From: Massilibacteroides vaginae
Lineage (GTDB): Bacteria; Bacteroidota; Bacteroidia; Bacteroidales; Tannerellaceae
Direction: 5' to 3'
DNA length: 64,000 nt
Assembly: GCF_900178525.1 (NCBI RefSeq)
Contig: NZ_FXDJ01000009.1
Location: 456,263 to 520,262, forward strand
Of the stretch, positions 1 through 8,846 are shown piece by piece. The translations under genes were made by a program, and so were the position numbers. Within the stretch, counting starts at the first letter, position 1; every line of letters starts with the position of its first letter. Below the pieces are notes generated by a model that was given only the letters and a program-made list of their open reading frames with translations, did no database searches and had not been told where the DNA came from.

Positions 1-1
1 C

Positions 2-1138
2 ATGAGTTTTTGGGAATCGATTCCATACACTGTTGGGGGTAGCCTGATGTGGGAGTTTTTTATGGAAACAGAGCTTCCTTCTGTCAACGACTTGTTCGCG
101 ACAAGTTTTGGAGGGATTGAGTTAGGCGAAATTACATTCAGGATTTCCGATCTTTTCCTCGACGATCGCTCAACAGGTGTTGAACGGGTTGGGCGTGAGG
201 TGCTTTCCGGCATCATCTCGCCTATGCGTGGGCTTACCCGGCTTATTTCCGGTGATTCGTGGCGATACAGACCGAATAAAGGACGTACTTTTAGTAAAGT
301 TCCGGTCGACTTTACCCTTAGTTTGGGCACCCGGTATCTGGCCGAAGAAGAAGAGTTGGAAAACAAATCTCATGGAATGAACCTGACCTTCCGGCTTGAT
401 TACGGCGATTTATACAATGACGATTTTTTCTCTCCTTACGAATGGTTTCACTTCAAACTCAGCACAGATTTTCTTTCAGACCAACCGCTCATCTCGCAGG
501 TAAACGCTATCGCCGCGATATGGGGTAAAACAGTTTGGACTAAAGAAAACCGAAATCTGACCGCAGGTATATTTCAGCACTTCGATTATTATGACTCCAA
601 GTTAAAATTAAAAGAGGATCAGGAAGCGATTGCGCCTTATCGGATTGCCGAAGCAGCAGCACTTGGCGGAGGGCTTATCTACCAACGAAAATCAACTCCG
701 GCCAATCCTGTCGACATTTATGCCGAAACTTATGCCAACGCGGTATTTCTGGGCGCAAGTACGTCAGACTATTTCCGTGTGGACGAACGCGACTACAATA
801 TGGGTAGCGGCTATAGTCTGAAAAACTCAATCGGGCTGACTTATAAAAAAAGGTGGAGTTTGGTTTTGTCCGGAGAGAACTACCATTTATTCACCTGGAA
901 AGGATACGATCCCGACATTAATTGGGAAACCGTAGACCCAGGCACTTTAAATGCTCAGGGAGATGCCGGCAATGCCCGTCTAACCGTTTTTAGCACCAAT
1001 CTGGTGTACACATCTCCCAAAAACTGGAACATCTTACTGTCCAGCCGTCAGTTTTTCCGCCGCACGCATTATAAGCATTATGATGATGTGGAACATTCCA
1101 CAATGGACGTTACATTAAGCTTTGGGTTGAAACTTTAG
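2..1138 (+). CDS. DUF3943 family protein, 5'-truncated by window edge
   Basis: The 378 visible residues resemble the C-terminal part of the Bacteroidetes DUF3943 family, whose function is unknown. The stretch contains alternating polar and aromatic strands (for example around residues 145-180 and 250-378) and ends in a strand-rich tail (MDVTLSFGLKL), which suggests an outer-membrane beta-barrel or surface beta-rich protein; that localisation is inference. The first ATG lies at the second base of the window, so the true start and any signal peptide are probably outside it. It converges on the ABC-F gene and the two stop codons overlap by a few bases, leaving no room for a separate terminator. 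Family assignment is by recognition of the sequence pattern and is fairly secure; function is not. Confidence 0.7.
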   Translation: MSFWESIPYTVGGSLMWEFFMETELPSVNDLFATSFGGIELGEITFRISDLFLDDRSTGVERVGREVLSGIISPMRGLTRLISGDSWRYRPNKGRTFSKVPVDFTLSLGTRYLAEEEELENKSHGMNLTFRLDYGDLYNDDFFSPYEWFHFKLSTDFLSDQPLISQVNAIAAIWGKTVWTKENRNLTAGIFQHFDYYDSKLKLKEDQEAIAPYRIAEAAALGGGLIYQRKSTPANPVDIYAETYANAVFLGASTSDYFRVDERDYNMGSGYSLKNSIGLTYKKRWSLVLSGENYHLFTWKGYDPDINWETVDPGTLNAQGDAGNARLTVFSTNLVYTSPKNWNILLSSRQFFRRTHYKHYDDVEHSTMDVTLSFGLKL

Positions 1139-2772
1139 TTCTTGCGTTCCAGTTCACGCAGGTTTTCCATTTTCTTGCGTTGCATGAATTCATAAATGCC
1201 TTCCAGGTGTTCAACCACCTTCTTATTGCCGAATTCATAGACCTTGGTAACCAGTCCGTCTAAGAAATCGCGGTCGTGTGAAACCAGGATCAATGTGCCG
1301 TCAAAATCCATCAAGGCTTGTTTCAGAATATCTTTCGTTTTCAAATCTAAATGGTTTGTAGGCTCATCCAGAATCAGCAAATTAACCGGTTCAAGCAAAA
1401 GTTTGATCATGCCCAGACGTGTACGCTCTCCACCCGAAAGCACTTTCACTTTCTTGGTCGAATTTTCGCCGCCAAACATGAACGCGCCTAACAAATCGCG
1501 TATTTTATTACGTATATCCCCTTTTGCCACGTCATCGATCGTTTGAAACACCGTCAGGTTCTCATCCAACAGTGAAGCCTGATTTTGAGCAAAATAACCG
1601 ATCATCACATTATGACCTACGGTAAGCGTACCGTCGTGTTCGAGTTCTTTCATGATACACTTAACCAAGGTAGACTTTCCCTCACCGTTTTTTCCCACAA
1701 AAGCAATGCGATCTCCCCGTTCAATCGTTAGATTCGCATTTCCGAAAACCTGATTGCCATCATAGCTCTTCCCTACCCCTTCAATAATCACGGGATAATT
1801 TCCCGAACGCGGTGAAGGAGGGAATTTCAACCGGAGAGCCGATGTGTCCTCTTCGTCGACCTCTACAATATCCAATTTCTCCAACATCTTCACGCGACTT
1901 TGCACCTGAAGGGTTTTCGAATAGGTTCCTTTGAAACGTTCGATAAACTCGGTGGTTTCGGCAATCATTTTCTGCTGTTCGTTAAATGCTTTCTGTTGCT
2001 GTTCGCGTCGCTCTTGTCGCAATTGCAGGTAGGTTGTATAATTCACCTTGTAATCATAGATACGCCCCATCGTTACTTCTATCGTACGGGTTGTGATCCG
2101 GTCCACAAACGCGCGGTCGTGACTAATCACCACCACAGCCTGTCCGTTGTCGATCAAAAAATCTTCCAGCCATTGAATGGACTCAATATCCAAGTGATTA
2201 GTCGGCTCGTCAAGCAACAACACGTCGGGCTTTTTAAGCAGCAGCTTTGCCAATTCGATGCGCATACGCCATCCACCACTAAACTCGCTGGTATCCCGCG
2301 TAAAATCACTCCGCTTAAAACCAAGTCCGAGCAATGTTTTTTCAATATCCGCGTCGTAATTGATTTCCTCAATCGAGTAGAATTTTTCACTTAATGTAGA
2401 AACACGCTCAATCAACGCATAGTAGCTTTCCGAATCATAATCCGTCCGGGTTTCGAGTTCCTTATTGATCTCGTTGATTTCGGCTTCCATGGCATGAAGA
2501 TGCGCAAAAGCTTGCGCTGTTTCCTCAAAAACTGTCCGTCCGTCTTCCGTCATCAAATGCTGAGGCAGATAAGCAACAACAGTATCTTTTGGAGCCGACA
2601 CCTTTCCCCGTGAAGGCTCGCGTACACCTGCAAGAATCTTCAGCAAGGTAGACTTACCCGCTCCGTTCTTACCCATCAGCGCAATCCTGTCTTTTTCATT
2701 AATCACAAATGAGACATCCGCAAAAAGCGCGCTCCCACCAAACTCAACCGTTAACCCGTCTATTGAAATCAT
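1135..2772 (-). CDS. ABC-F family ATPase (Uup/YkpA type)
   Basis: This is a 545-residue soluble protein with two ABC ATPase domains and no membrane segments, the ABC-F arrangement. Walker A of domain 1 is GKNGAGKS at residues 34-41; its signature region SGGWRMRIELAKLL precedes the Walker B LLLDEPTNHLD. Domain 2 repeats the pattern (GKNGEGKS, LSGGERTRLGM, LILDEPTNHLD). A charged linker between the domains (QERREQQQKAFNEQQK region) fits the P-site interaction motif of the family. ABC-F proteins act on the ribosome, relieving stalled translation or giving antibiotic protection; which role applies here is not visible. A longer reading frame begins at 2844, but a -7 box TACTTTTG (minus strand, 2803-2796) lies between the two starts, so the ATG at 2772, giving MISIDGLTVEF, is preferred. 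Confidence 0.9.
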   Translation of the reverse strand: MISIDGLTVEFGGSALFADVSFVINEKDRIALMGKNGAGKSTLLKILAGVREPSRGKVSAPKDTVVAYLPQHLMTEDGRTVFEETAQAFAHLHAMEAEINEINKELETRTDYDSESYYALIERVSTLSEKFYSIEEINYDADIEKTLLGLGFKRSDFTRDTSEFSGGWRMRIELAKLLLKKPDVLLLDEPTNHLDIESIQWLEDFLIDNGQAVVVISHDRAFVDRITTRTIEVTMGRIYDYKVNYTTYLQLRQERREQQQKAFNEQQKMIAETTEFIERFKGTYSKTLQVQSRVKMLEKLDIVEVDEEDTSALRLKFPPSPRSGNYPVIIEGVGKSYDGNQVFGNANLTIERGDRIAFVGKNGEGKSTLVKCIMKELEHDGTLTVGHNVMIGYFAQNQASLLDENLTVFQTIDDVAKGDIRNKIRDLLGAFMFGGENSTKKVKVLSGGERTRLGMIKLLLEPVNLLILDEPTNHLDLKTKDILKQALMDFDGTLILVSHDRDFLDGLVTKVYEFGNKKVVEHLEGIYEFMQRKKMENLRELERKN

Positions 2773-2795
2773 ATCTATATTTACTAAAAGAACGC

Positions 2796-2803
2796 CAAAA
2801 GTA
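2796..2803 (-). promoter_or_regulatory. -7 promoter element of the ABC-F gene
   Basis: Minus-strand TACTTTTG matches the Bacteroidetes -7 consensus TAnnTTTG. It lies 24 bases upstream of the chosen ABC-F start. No convincing -33 TTTG was found at the usual spacing. Confidence 0.5.
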
Positions 2804-2865
2804 CGTCTTTTTTCCAAATACTCTCCGCATAAAGCACAAAACACGGCCTATTGATTTAAATAAAC

Positions 2866-2990
2866 ACGATAAAGGATATATCTTTCCCAATAAAGGATAT
2901 TTCTCTTTTTCTATATCTGTGGTAAAGTTTTTCTATATCTGTAGAAAGCTTTTTCCATATATATAGAAAAAGGAAAATATACTTTATGTA
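2866..2990. repeat. 21-bp-period intergenic repeat, array A
   Basis: Two copies of ATAAAGGATAT begin (AAAGG) at 2871 and 2892, exactly 21 bases apart. They are followed by a degenerate second series in which CTATATCTGT recurs at 2911 and 2933, with a related CCATATATAT at 2955 (22-base spacing). The array fills the gap between the divergent ABC-F and HU genes. It belongs to the same family as arrays at 21.9, 33.1, 55.7 and 63.6 kb. Confidence 0.7.
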
Positions 2991-3160
2991 AAAACATAAA
3001 ACCTTTCTTATGAAAGATGCAATATAACCGAACAGAACCCTCATTTCGACGCTATACATTAATTATATATAGCAAAGCGAACTATCGGTGTTATAACAGG
3101 TTGTAAAATCTTTTTTATCAAAATAGAATGTATTTGTTTCATCGCTATGGAAAAAAGCCA
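2991..3160. other. Intergenic region upstream of HU
   Basis: AT-rich intergenic DNA between repeat array A and the HU promoter. No further gene, hairpin or repeat stands out. Confidence 0.5.
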
Positions 3161-3168
3161 TATATTTG
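3161..3168 (+). promoter_or_regulatory. -7 promoter element of the HU gene
   Basis: TATATTTG matches TAnnTTTG exactly and is followed by GC. It lies 48 bases upstream of the HU ATG. A TTTC (3137-3140) sits where a -33 TTTG would be expected, one mismatch. Confidence 0.55.
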
Positions 3169-3215
3169 CATTCCAAAAAATTAATAGGTTTAAATCAATT
3201 AATTATCTATAAGAC

Positions 3216-3488
3216 ATGACTAAAGCAGATATTGTAAACGAAATTTCTAAAAACACAGGTGTAGATAAACATTCAGTGTTGGCGAGCGTTGAATCTTTTA
3301 TGGAAATAGTAAAAGATTCGTTAGCTAAAGGAGATAATGTATATTTAAGAGGTTTCGGAAGTTTCGTTGTTAAAAAAAGAGCACAGAAAACTGCTCGTAA
3401 TATCTCGAAAAACACTACAATTATCATCCCGGAACATAATATTCCATCTTTCAAACCTGCCAAAACATTCTTGAGTAAGGTAAAATAA
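3216..3488 (+). CDS. HU family DNA-binding protein
   Basis: This 90-residue protein is a histone-like HU/IHF family member of normal length. It starts MTKADIVNEISKNTGV, has the GDNVYLRGFGSFVVKKR core that leads into the beta-arm, and the arm-proximal segment TARNISKNTTIIIPEHNIPSFKPAK with the proline that intercalates DNA in the family. HU binds and bends DNA as a dimer and helps package the nucleoid. It has its own -7 element (TATATTTG) 48 bases upstream. The next gene downstream, a 29-residue ribosomal protein, begins 39 bases after its stop, so the two may be co-transcribed. Whether it is HU or an IHF-like paralogue cannot be told from sequence alone. Confidence 0.93.
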   Translation: MTKADIVNEISKNTGVDKHSVLASVESFMEIVKDSLAKGDNVYLRGFGSFVVKKRAQKTARNISKNTTIIIPEHNIPSFKPAKTFLSKVK

Positions 3489-3527
3489 TTAATTATCATA
3501 AAGTCTAATTTTTAAAAATAAAAAACG

Positions 3528-3617
3528 ATGCCAAGCGGAAAAAAGAGAAAAAGACATAAAATGTCTACGCACAAGCGCAAAAAGAGACTAAAAAAGAACA
3601 GACATAAAAAGAAATAA
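3528..3617 (+). CDS. AURKAIP1/COX24-like small ribosomal protein (29 aa)
   Basis: A 29-residue, extremely basic peptide (MPSGKKRKRHKM... ending NRHKKK) is encoded here. The pattern matches the very short Bacteroidetes proteins annotated as AURKAIP1/COX24 domain, related to the mitochondrial small-subunit protein mS38 that sits near the decoding centre. I infer a structural role on the 30S subunit. More than half of the residues are Lys, Arg or His, as expected for an rRNA-embedded tail. It lies between HU and the RNase G gene, an arrangement I recall as common in Bacteroidetes. Its shortness means automated gene callers often miss it; the start is the only ATG that gives the family's MPSGKKRKRHKM opening. 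Confidence 0.85.
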   Translation: MPSGKKRKRHKMSTHKRKKRLKKNRHKKK

Positions 3618-3641
3618 AGCTTTCTGTTAAAAAAGAACTCT

Positions 3642-3682
3642 AAAGAACAAACTTAAGCTATGACCTTTTAAGTTTGTTCTTT
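3642..3682 (+). terminator. 15-bp hairpin between the small ribosomal protein gene and rng
   Basis: AAAGAACAAACTTAA at 3642-3656 is perfectly complementary to TTAAGTTTGTTCTTT at 3668-3682, leaving an 11-nt loop. No U-run follows, so it is either a weak terminator or a structure in the 5' leader of rng that begins 36 bases further on. Confidence 0.55.
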
Positions 3683-3717
3683 GCGTATTAAGGAAGGTCA
3701 TACAAATACTTTTTATA

Positions 3718-5289
3718 GTGATTAGTGAATTAGTAGTCGATGTACAACCCAAAGAGGTATCTATCGCCGTACTTGAAGATAAAAGCCTTGTAGAGCTGCA
3801 AAAAGAAGCTCGCAATGTATCTTTCGCGGTAGGAGACATTTACCTTGGTAAAGTTAAAAAACTGATGCCGGGTTTAAACGCCGCGTTCATTGATGTAGGA
3901 TATAAAAAGGATGCATTTCTTCATTATCTGGATTTAGGTCCGAATTTTAACACACAACAAAAATTCCTGAAACAAGTTCTCAATGATCCGAAGAAGATCG
4001 GCACGCTTTCAAAGACGCAGATTCTTCCCGAGATCGAGAAAGACGGAAGCATTAGCGATGTTTTAAAAGTAGGACAGGAAGTATTAGTTCAGATAGCAAA
4101 AGAACCGATCTCAACAAAAGGACCAAGATTAACCTCCGAGCTTTCTTTTGCCGGCAGGTATATCGTATTAATTCCATTTGCTGATAAAGTTTCAGTCTCC
4201 ACAAAAATCAAATCAAGCGAAGAACGGGCTCGTTTACGCCAGCTGATACAAAGCATTAAACCTAAAAACTTTAGTGTTATCGTTCGCACCTCGTCTGAAG
4301 GTAAAAGAGTTGCCGAACTTGATCATGAGTTAAAGACATTAGTGAAACGGTGGGAAGATAATATTCCCAAAGTAGGAAAAGCAAAAGTTCCTACTATTAT
4401 CTATGAAGAGACAGCACGTTCTGTCGCTTTGCTTAGAGATATCTTCAACCCCTCGTTTCAGAACATTTATGTAAATGACAAAGATGTATACAACAACCTG
4501 AAAGACTATGTAACGCTAATTGCGCCAGGGCGCGAAAGCATTGTTCAGCTCTACTCAGGCGAACTTCCGATCTTTGACAATTTTGCAATCACAAAACAGA
4601 TCAAATCCCTCTTCGGACGGACTGTGACTTATAAAAGTGGAGCTTATCTTATTATCGAGCATACCGAAGCGATGCACGTAATCGACGTAAACAGCGGCAA
4701 CAGGTCTAAAGGCAGCGATGCTCAGGAAAAAACCGCTATCGATGTAAATATGGCAGCGGCAGATGAAATAGCCCGCCAACTACGACTACGTGACCTTGGA
4801 GGTATCATTGTGATAGACTTTATCGACATGGCTGAACCGGCCAACAGACAAAAGCTTTTCGAACATCAAATGAAAGCAATGTCTACAGACCGTGCAAAAC
4901 ACAACATCTTGCCTTTGAGCAAATTCGGTTTAATGCAAATCACCCGTCAGCGGGTACGACCGGCGATGGACATTAACACAACGGAGCAATGTCCTACCTG
5001 TTTTGGAACAGGAACCGCCAAGCCTTCTATCCTGTTTACCGACAGCCTGGAAGGAAAAATTGATTGTTTGGTTAACAAACACAACACGAAGAGATTCATC
5101 CTGCATGTACATCCGTATATCGCGGCATTTCTAAATAAGGGATTATTCCCTTTGAGTTGGAAGTGGAAATTCAAATACACTTTCGGCATGAAAATCATTC
5201 CGGATCAAAGTCTGGCTTTTCTTGAATACTGTTTCTATGATTCAGACAAGAACGAGTTAGATATGAAAGAAGAAGCGGATTTGAAATAA
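3718..5289 (+). CDS. rng: Ribonuclease G/E family endoribonuclease
   Basis: The 523-residue protein matches Rne/Rng family ribonucleases of the short (RNase G) form. An S1-type RNA-binding segment occupies about residues 36-130 (GDIYLGKVKKLMPGLNAAFIDVG...). The catalytic domain has the conserved acidic residues in IDVNSG (Asp323) and VIDFIDM (Asp367) that bind the metal ion, and the Zn-link Cys pair CPTC (Cys425, Cys428). RNase G trims rRNA precursors and cleaves mRNA. Translation starts at GTG 3718, giving MISELVVDVQPKEVSIA, the usual N-terminus of Bacteroidetes homologues; no in-frame ATG fits better. A perfect 15-bp hairpin lies 36 bases upstream and may be part of the leader. A strong bidirectional terminator follows the stop. 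Confidence 0.93.
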   Translation: MISELVVDVQPKEVSIAVLEDKSLVELQKEARNVSFAVGDIYLGKVKKLMPGLNAAFIDVGYKKDAFLHYLDLGPNFNTQQKFLKQVLNDPKKIGTLSKTQILPEIEKDGSISDVLKVGQEVLVQIAKEPISTKGPRLTSELSFAGRYIVLIPFADKVSVSTKIKSSEERARLRQLIQSIKPKNFSVIVRTSSEGKRVAELDHELKTLVKRWEDNIPKVGKAKVPTIIYEETARSVALLRDIFNPSFQNIYVNDKDVYNNLKDYVTLIAPGRESIVQLYSGELPIFDNFAITKQIKSLFGRTVTYKSGAYLIIEHTEAMHVIDVNSGNRSKGSDAQEKTAIDVNMAAADEIARQLRLRDLGGIIVIDFIDMAEPANRQKLFEHQMKAMSTDRAKHNILPLSKFGLMQITRQRVRPAMDINTTEQCPTCFGTGTAKPSILFTDSLEGKIDCLVNKHNTKRFILHVHPYIAAFLNKGLFPLSWKWKFKYTFGMKIIPDQSLAFLEYCFYDSDKNELDMKEEADLK

Positions 5290-5290
5290 C

Positions 5291-5324
5291 AAAAAAGCCT
5301 TGGTTAACGCCAAGGCTTTTTTTG
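5291..5324. terminator. Bidirectional intrinsic terminator
   Basis: GCCTTGG at 5297-5303 pairs with CCAAGGC at 5310-5316, flanked by A6 on the left and T7 on the right, so it can terminate transcription on both strands. It separates the convergent rng and Gfo/Idh/MocA lipoprotein genes. Confidence 0.9.
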
Positions 5325-5346
5325 TTCTCTATATATCACCACATCA

Positions 5347-6756
5347 TCATTTATTCTTTGCCATCTCCAACGCTTTTGTTGTAATGTAGTATTTTGTGAT
5401 CATATTGGGTACTTCCCAGTCGGGAAGCTTGCCGTCGATCAAGTATTGCAGAAAGTTTTCCGTTACTTGTCCGAAGTGGGCTTCGTGACCTACACGGTAT
5501 TCAGACGGGATCATTACTTGCCATACTCCTTCATTGATCTTTATGAGCGAAATTCCCGGAAACTTATTTGCTACTGCTTTGATGTCATTTTGCAGAGTTG
5601 CTTCGTAAGCCGGTATATCTTTCACACCGGTTGCTTCGATAAACAGTTCGGGTTTGTAATTCTGCTCCTTGTCCTGACGAATCACCAGATTAGACAAGCT
5701 TCCTTTCATCACAGAAAAATGGGTGTCTCCACCACCTTCAGGATAAGTGTAATTCCATTTTACCAGTACTTTGGCATGAATGCCTTTTATTTTATAATGA
5801 ATATCTCCGTTGGCATAAACGTTCAGGGTTTCACCCTCTACGTCTTTCATCAGATAATCAGGATAATGATCCGTACCGGTTACTTCGTTGAACTGCGCCG
5901 GCGTCATAGGTGTAGGCCAGCGGTTCGCGTCGAGTAGTTCGATATCCGTGTTGTAATCAATCACAACGTTAGGGAAAGCTTCCCATTGAATCATATCAAC
6001 TAAGTGTGTAGATACATCAACGATGCCTTCGCCTTGTTGTTCTACATCAAAAAACCAAGCCGGACGTTTCAACGGATTGCCGGAAACGACTTTGAAAAAG
6101 TGGTGCACACTTTCCTTTACAATAGCGGGATCTTCAAGACTCCCGGTCAATTGAGTTCCATAAACGCTCGGAAGAAGAGACAGTTCACGTTGCAGAATAG
6201 TCGTAATTTCATGACGTTCGGTCATAATATCGTAAAGCATAACCCCTTTCTGATTGGCTATTTCAAAGCACTCCTTAAGTTGCTCGAAGTTAGCGGTGTT
6301 GATTGCCATTGGTTTGTCGGCTAATACATGGATGCCGGCAGAAAGCACTTGCTTGATATAATCGGTCTTTTTCCCGTTATTACCGGCCGTAACCATTACA
6401 TTTCCCTTCTTTTCAGCAATCATCTTCTGCAGAAAGTCCGGTCCGGTATAGACTATTTCATTCCATGCGGTGGGTGATTCCGGGCGGGAGTTGTATGCTT
6501 CAATCTTTTTCAGGTGTTCTTGCAGGTCGTCTCCTGCCGGAGCATAGACATACACATCTTTCGATACTTGCGGATACGAAGACTTCTGCACCAACGCGGC
6601 ATGAAAATGCCCGGGATCAAGGGTGATTAATTTTACCTCTCCTTCTTTTCCGGTAAAAGAGTTCTCTGCGGAGTCACTCTTTTTTTGAGGGGAGCAAGAC
6701 GCTCCTGCGATAAGGACAACCATACTTGCGATAAGATATTTGTTCATGTTCTTCAA
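5347..6756 (-). CDS. Gfo/Idh/MocA family oxidoreductase, lipoprotein
   Basis: The 469-residue protein has an N-terminal signal with a probable lipobox (AGASC, lipidated Cys21), so it should be exported and membrane-anchored. The body is a Gfo/Idh/MocA NAD(P)-dependent oxidoreductase: the Rossmann region holds VTAGNNGKKTDYIKQVL and the conserved VLADKPMAI segment (the EKP-like motif with catalytic Lys). The C-terminal half corresponds to the putative oxidoreductase C-terminal domain. The substrate is unknown, and catalysis outside the cytoplasm would need a bound cofactor, as in glucose-fructose oxidoreductase. It is the last gene of a minus-strand run starting at 12388 that also encodes mannonate dehydratase and an SDR reductase, so its substrate is probably a sugar or sugar acid. 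A second ATG four codons in is an equally possible start. Confidence 0.85.
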   Translation of the reverse strand: MKNMNKYLIASMVVLIAGASCSPQKKSDSAENSFTGKEGEVKLITLDPGHFHAALVQKSSYPQVSKDVYVYAPAGDDLQEHLKKIEAYNSRPESPTAWNEIVYTGPDFLQKMIAEKKGNVMVTAGNNGKKTDYIKQVLSAGIHVLADKPMAINTANFEQLKECFEIANQKGVMLYDIMTERHEITTILQRELSLLPSVYGTQLTGSLEDPAIVKESVHHFFKVVSGNPLKRPAWFFDVEQQGEGIVDVSTHLVDMIQWEAFPNVVIDYNTDIELLDANRWPTPMTPAQFNEVTGTDHYPDYLMKDVEGETLNVYANGDIHYKIKGIHAKVLVKWNYTYPEGGGDTHFSVMKGSLSNLVIRQDKEQNYKPELFIEATGVKDIPAYEATLQNDIKAVANKFPGISLIKINEGVWQVMIPSEYRVGHEAHFGQVTENFLQYLIDGKLPDWEVPNMITKYYITTKALEMAKNK

Positions 6757-6801
6757 TTAATTAGTAATTACACAAAGATAATTGTTTATAAGAATACCGG
6801 A

Positions 6802-8010
6802 CTACGCTTCCAGCATTCTCTCTATTCCAACTTGCAAGCCGTCTATTTCCGCAAGACCTTTCAATCTACCTATCAGCGGATAGCCCGGATTAGCCGTTCG
6901 ATTGTAATCATCCAATAGTTTGATACCGTGATCCGGACGGAAAGGCATACGGAAATCTTTCCTGCCTGTTCGCTTCCGTCTTATCTGCTCTTCCAATAAT
7001 ATCTTTACCACAGCAACCATGTCGACAGTTCCTGTCAGATGACCGGATTCATAAAAACTACCATCCTCCAGATGGGCCGTATTGCGCAAATGGATAAAAT
7101 GGATACGGGGAGCCAATTCTTTTGCCATAGCAACAAGATCATTGTTCCGGCTTCCGGAAAGAGAGCCTGTACAAAACGTCACCCCGTTAGCCGGCGAATC
7201 TACCTGCTGTAATATCCAACGAAAATCAGCCGAGGTACTTGCAATGCGCGGCAACCCCAGCAAAGGGAAAGGAGGGTCGTCCGGATGGATACAGAGGTTT
7301 ATACCCAATGCTTCGGCAACAGGCACTACATCTTGCAGGAACCGCACTAAATGTTCGCGTAGTTTGGTGCTGTCTATCGTTTTATAGGTGTTCAGGTAGG
7401 CACGGAACCGTTCAATATAGTTCGTGCTGTCATCTCCTAAAACTCCGTGAATAAATGCCTGCGTTACTACAATAATATTATGTGCCAATTCTTCTTTTTG
7501 TTCTTCAGACAGGGTTTGCACTACTTGTTTTGCTTTTTTTACCATCTCAGCGGAATAATCTTTCTCCGCACCTTCCCGTTTAAGAAGGAAGAGATCAAAA
7601 GCGGCAAATGTCGGATAATCAAACAACATAGATTCTCCCCCGCGTGCATCTTTATACTGCAGGTTGGTACGCGCCCAGTCGAGCACAGGCATAAAATTAT
7701 AACAAACCGTATCAACACCCGCTTCCGATAGATTTCTGAGTGATTCCACGTAATTGGCGATCAGTTGCGGACGATCTGCCGAACAAGTTTTTATCCCCTC
7801 CGACACGGGCAGACTTTCTACCACACTCCAGCGCATACCATAAGATTCGATCTCATCTTTGACCTTCCTGATTTCAGCCAAAGGCCAGACGTCTCCGGGA
7901 GGAATATGGTGCAATGCCGTTACCACGCCTTCCACTCCCATCTGCTTCAAATCCGCCAATGTTACGGAATCTTTTCGTCCGAACCATCTCCATGTTTTTT
8001 CCAATGCCAT
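6802..8010 (-). CDS. uxuA: Mannonate dehydratase
   Basis: At 402 residues this matches UxuA-type mannonate dehydratase, which removes water from D-mannonate to give 2-keto-3-deoxy-D-gluconate in hexuronate breakdown. The N-terminal KTWRWFGRKDSVTLADLKQMG and VTALHHIPPGDVWP are hallmark segments. Metal-binding and catalytic regions typical of the family are present: the LCIHPDDPPFPLLGLPRI stretch, VTFCTGSLS, HFIHLRNT and the C-terminal MPFRPDHG. It lies 3 bases downstream of the SDR reductase gene, which would supply mannonate from fructuronate, so the two form consecutive steps. KDG kinase and aldolase are not in this window. The enzyme should be cytoplasmic. Confidence 0.95.
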   Translation of the reverse strand: MALEKTWRWFGRKDSVTLADLKQMGVEGVVTALHHIPPGDVWPLAEIRKVKDEIESYGMRWSVVESLPVSEGIKTCSADRPQLIANYVESLRNLSEAGVDTVCYNFMPVLDWARTNLQYKDARGGESMLFDYPTFAAFDLFLLKREGAEKDYSAEMVKKAKQVVQTLSEEQKEELAHNIIVVTQAFIHGVLGDDSTNYIERFRAYLNTYKTIDSTKLREHLVRFLQDVVPVAEALGINLCIHPDDPPFPLLGLPRIASTSADFRWILQQVDSPANGVTFCTGSLSGSRNNDLVAMAKELAPRIHFIHLRNTAHLEDGSFYESGHLTGTVDMVAVVKILLEEQIRRKRTGRKDFRMPFRPDHGIKLLDDYNRTANPGYPLIGRLKGLAEIDGLQVGIERMLEA

Positions 8011-8013
8011 AAT

Positions 8014-8820
8014 TTACACGCCGCTAAATGAACTAAAGCCCCCGTCTACAGGTATAATTGTTCCCGTTATAAAGCTGGCATGCGTTGAACAGAGGAAATG
8101 TACCAGCCCGTTCAACTCGGTAATATCTCCAAATCGCTTCATTGGTGTGCGTGCCAATACTTTATGGCTGCGTTCCGTATAGCTTCCATCCGGATTTAAA
8201 AGAACAGCCCGATTCTGATCTCCGATGAAAAAGCCGGGAGCTAAAGCATTCACGCGTATCTTTTCGCTATATTTCAGTGCCATTTCCATCGCCAGCCATT
8301 GGGTAAAAATACTCACTCCACTTTTTGCTATTGAATAACCGGGCACACGTGTTATTGCAGAATAAGAAGCCATAGACGAAACATTAACAATACTCCCCTC
8401 GCCCTGCTCTGCCATGGATTTCCCAAACACAAGACAGGGATAAACCGTACCGTTAAGATTCAGATCAGTCACCTTATTATAGGCGGCAATATCCATATCA
8501 AACACGGTTTGCGTTTCAGTCAGCGTGCCTGCGGGAATATTCCCTCCGGCAGCATTAACCAGGATATCCACCCCACCCCATTTCTCGGTCAACTGTTTGC
8601 GCGTCTGCTCCAGACTATTCATATCAAGCACATTACACACCAAGCCAATCACTTCACCCAAAGGTGCTAATTCCGCAACACGACTATCTAATTGTTCTTG
8701 TCGGATATCCAATATCGCAACCTTTACTCCATTTTCAACCAAACTACGGGCAATACTTCCACCCAACACACCACCTCCTCCGGTTACTACGGCAATCTTG
8801 CCCTTTAAGTTTATTTCCAT
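8014..8820 (-). CDS. SDR family oxidoreductase, probable D-fructuronate reductase (D-mannonate oxidoreductase)
   Basis: A 268-residue short-chain dehydrogenase/reductase of classical length. The cofactor motif VVTGGGGVLGGSIA (TGxxxGxG) is near residue 14, NAAGG follows in the middle, the catalytic Ser and the YSIAKSG (YxxxK) motif lie at about residues 150-170, and the C-terminus has the usual VDGG. Adjacent uxuA makes D-mannonate oxidoreductase (fructuronate reductase) the likely activity; Bacillus subtilis also uses an SDR-type enzyme for this step rather than the E. coli UxuB type. The short spacing to uxuA indicates co-transcription. Substrate assignment is inferred from context; the SDR family call is secure. 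Confidence 0.85.
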   Translation of the reverse strand: MEINLKGKIAVVTGGGGVLGGSIARSLVENGVKVAILDIRQEQLDSRVAELAPLGEVIGLVCNVLDMNSLEQTRKQLTEKWGGVDILVNAAGGNIPAGTLTETQTVFDMDIAAYNKVTDLNLNGTVYPCLVFGKSMAEQGEGSIVNVSSMASYSAITRVPGYSIAKSGVSIFTQWLAMEMALKYSEKIRVNALAPGFFIGDQNRAVLLNPDGSYTERSHKVLARTPMKRFGDITELNGLVHFLCSTHASFITGTIIPVDGGFSSFSGV

Positions 8821-8846
8821 CTTTATTTATCGAATTATATAAGTCA

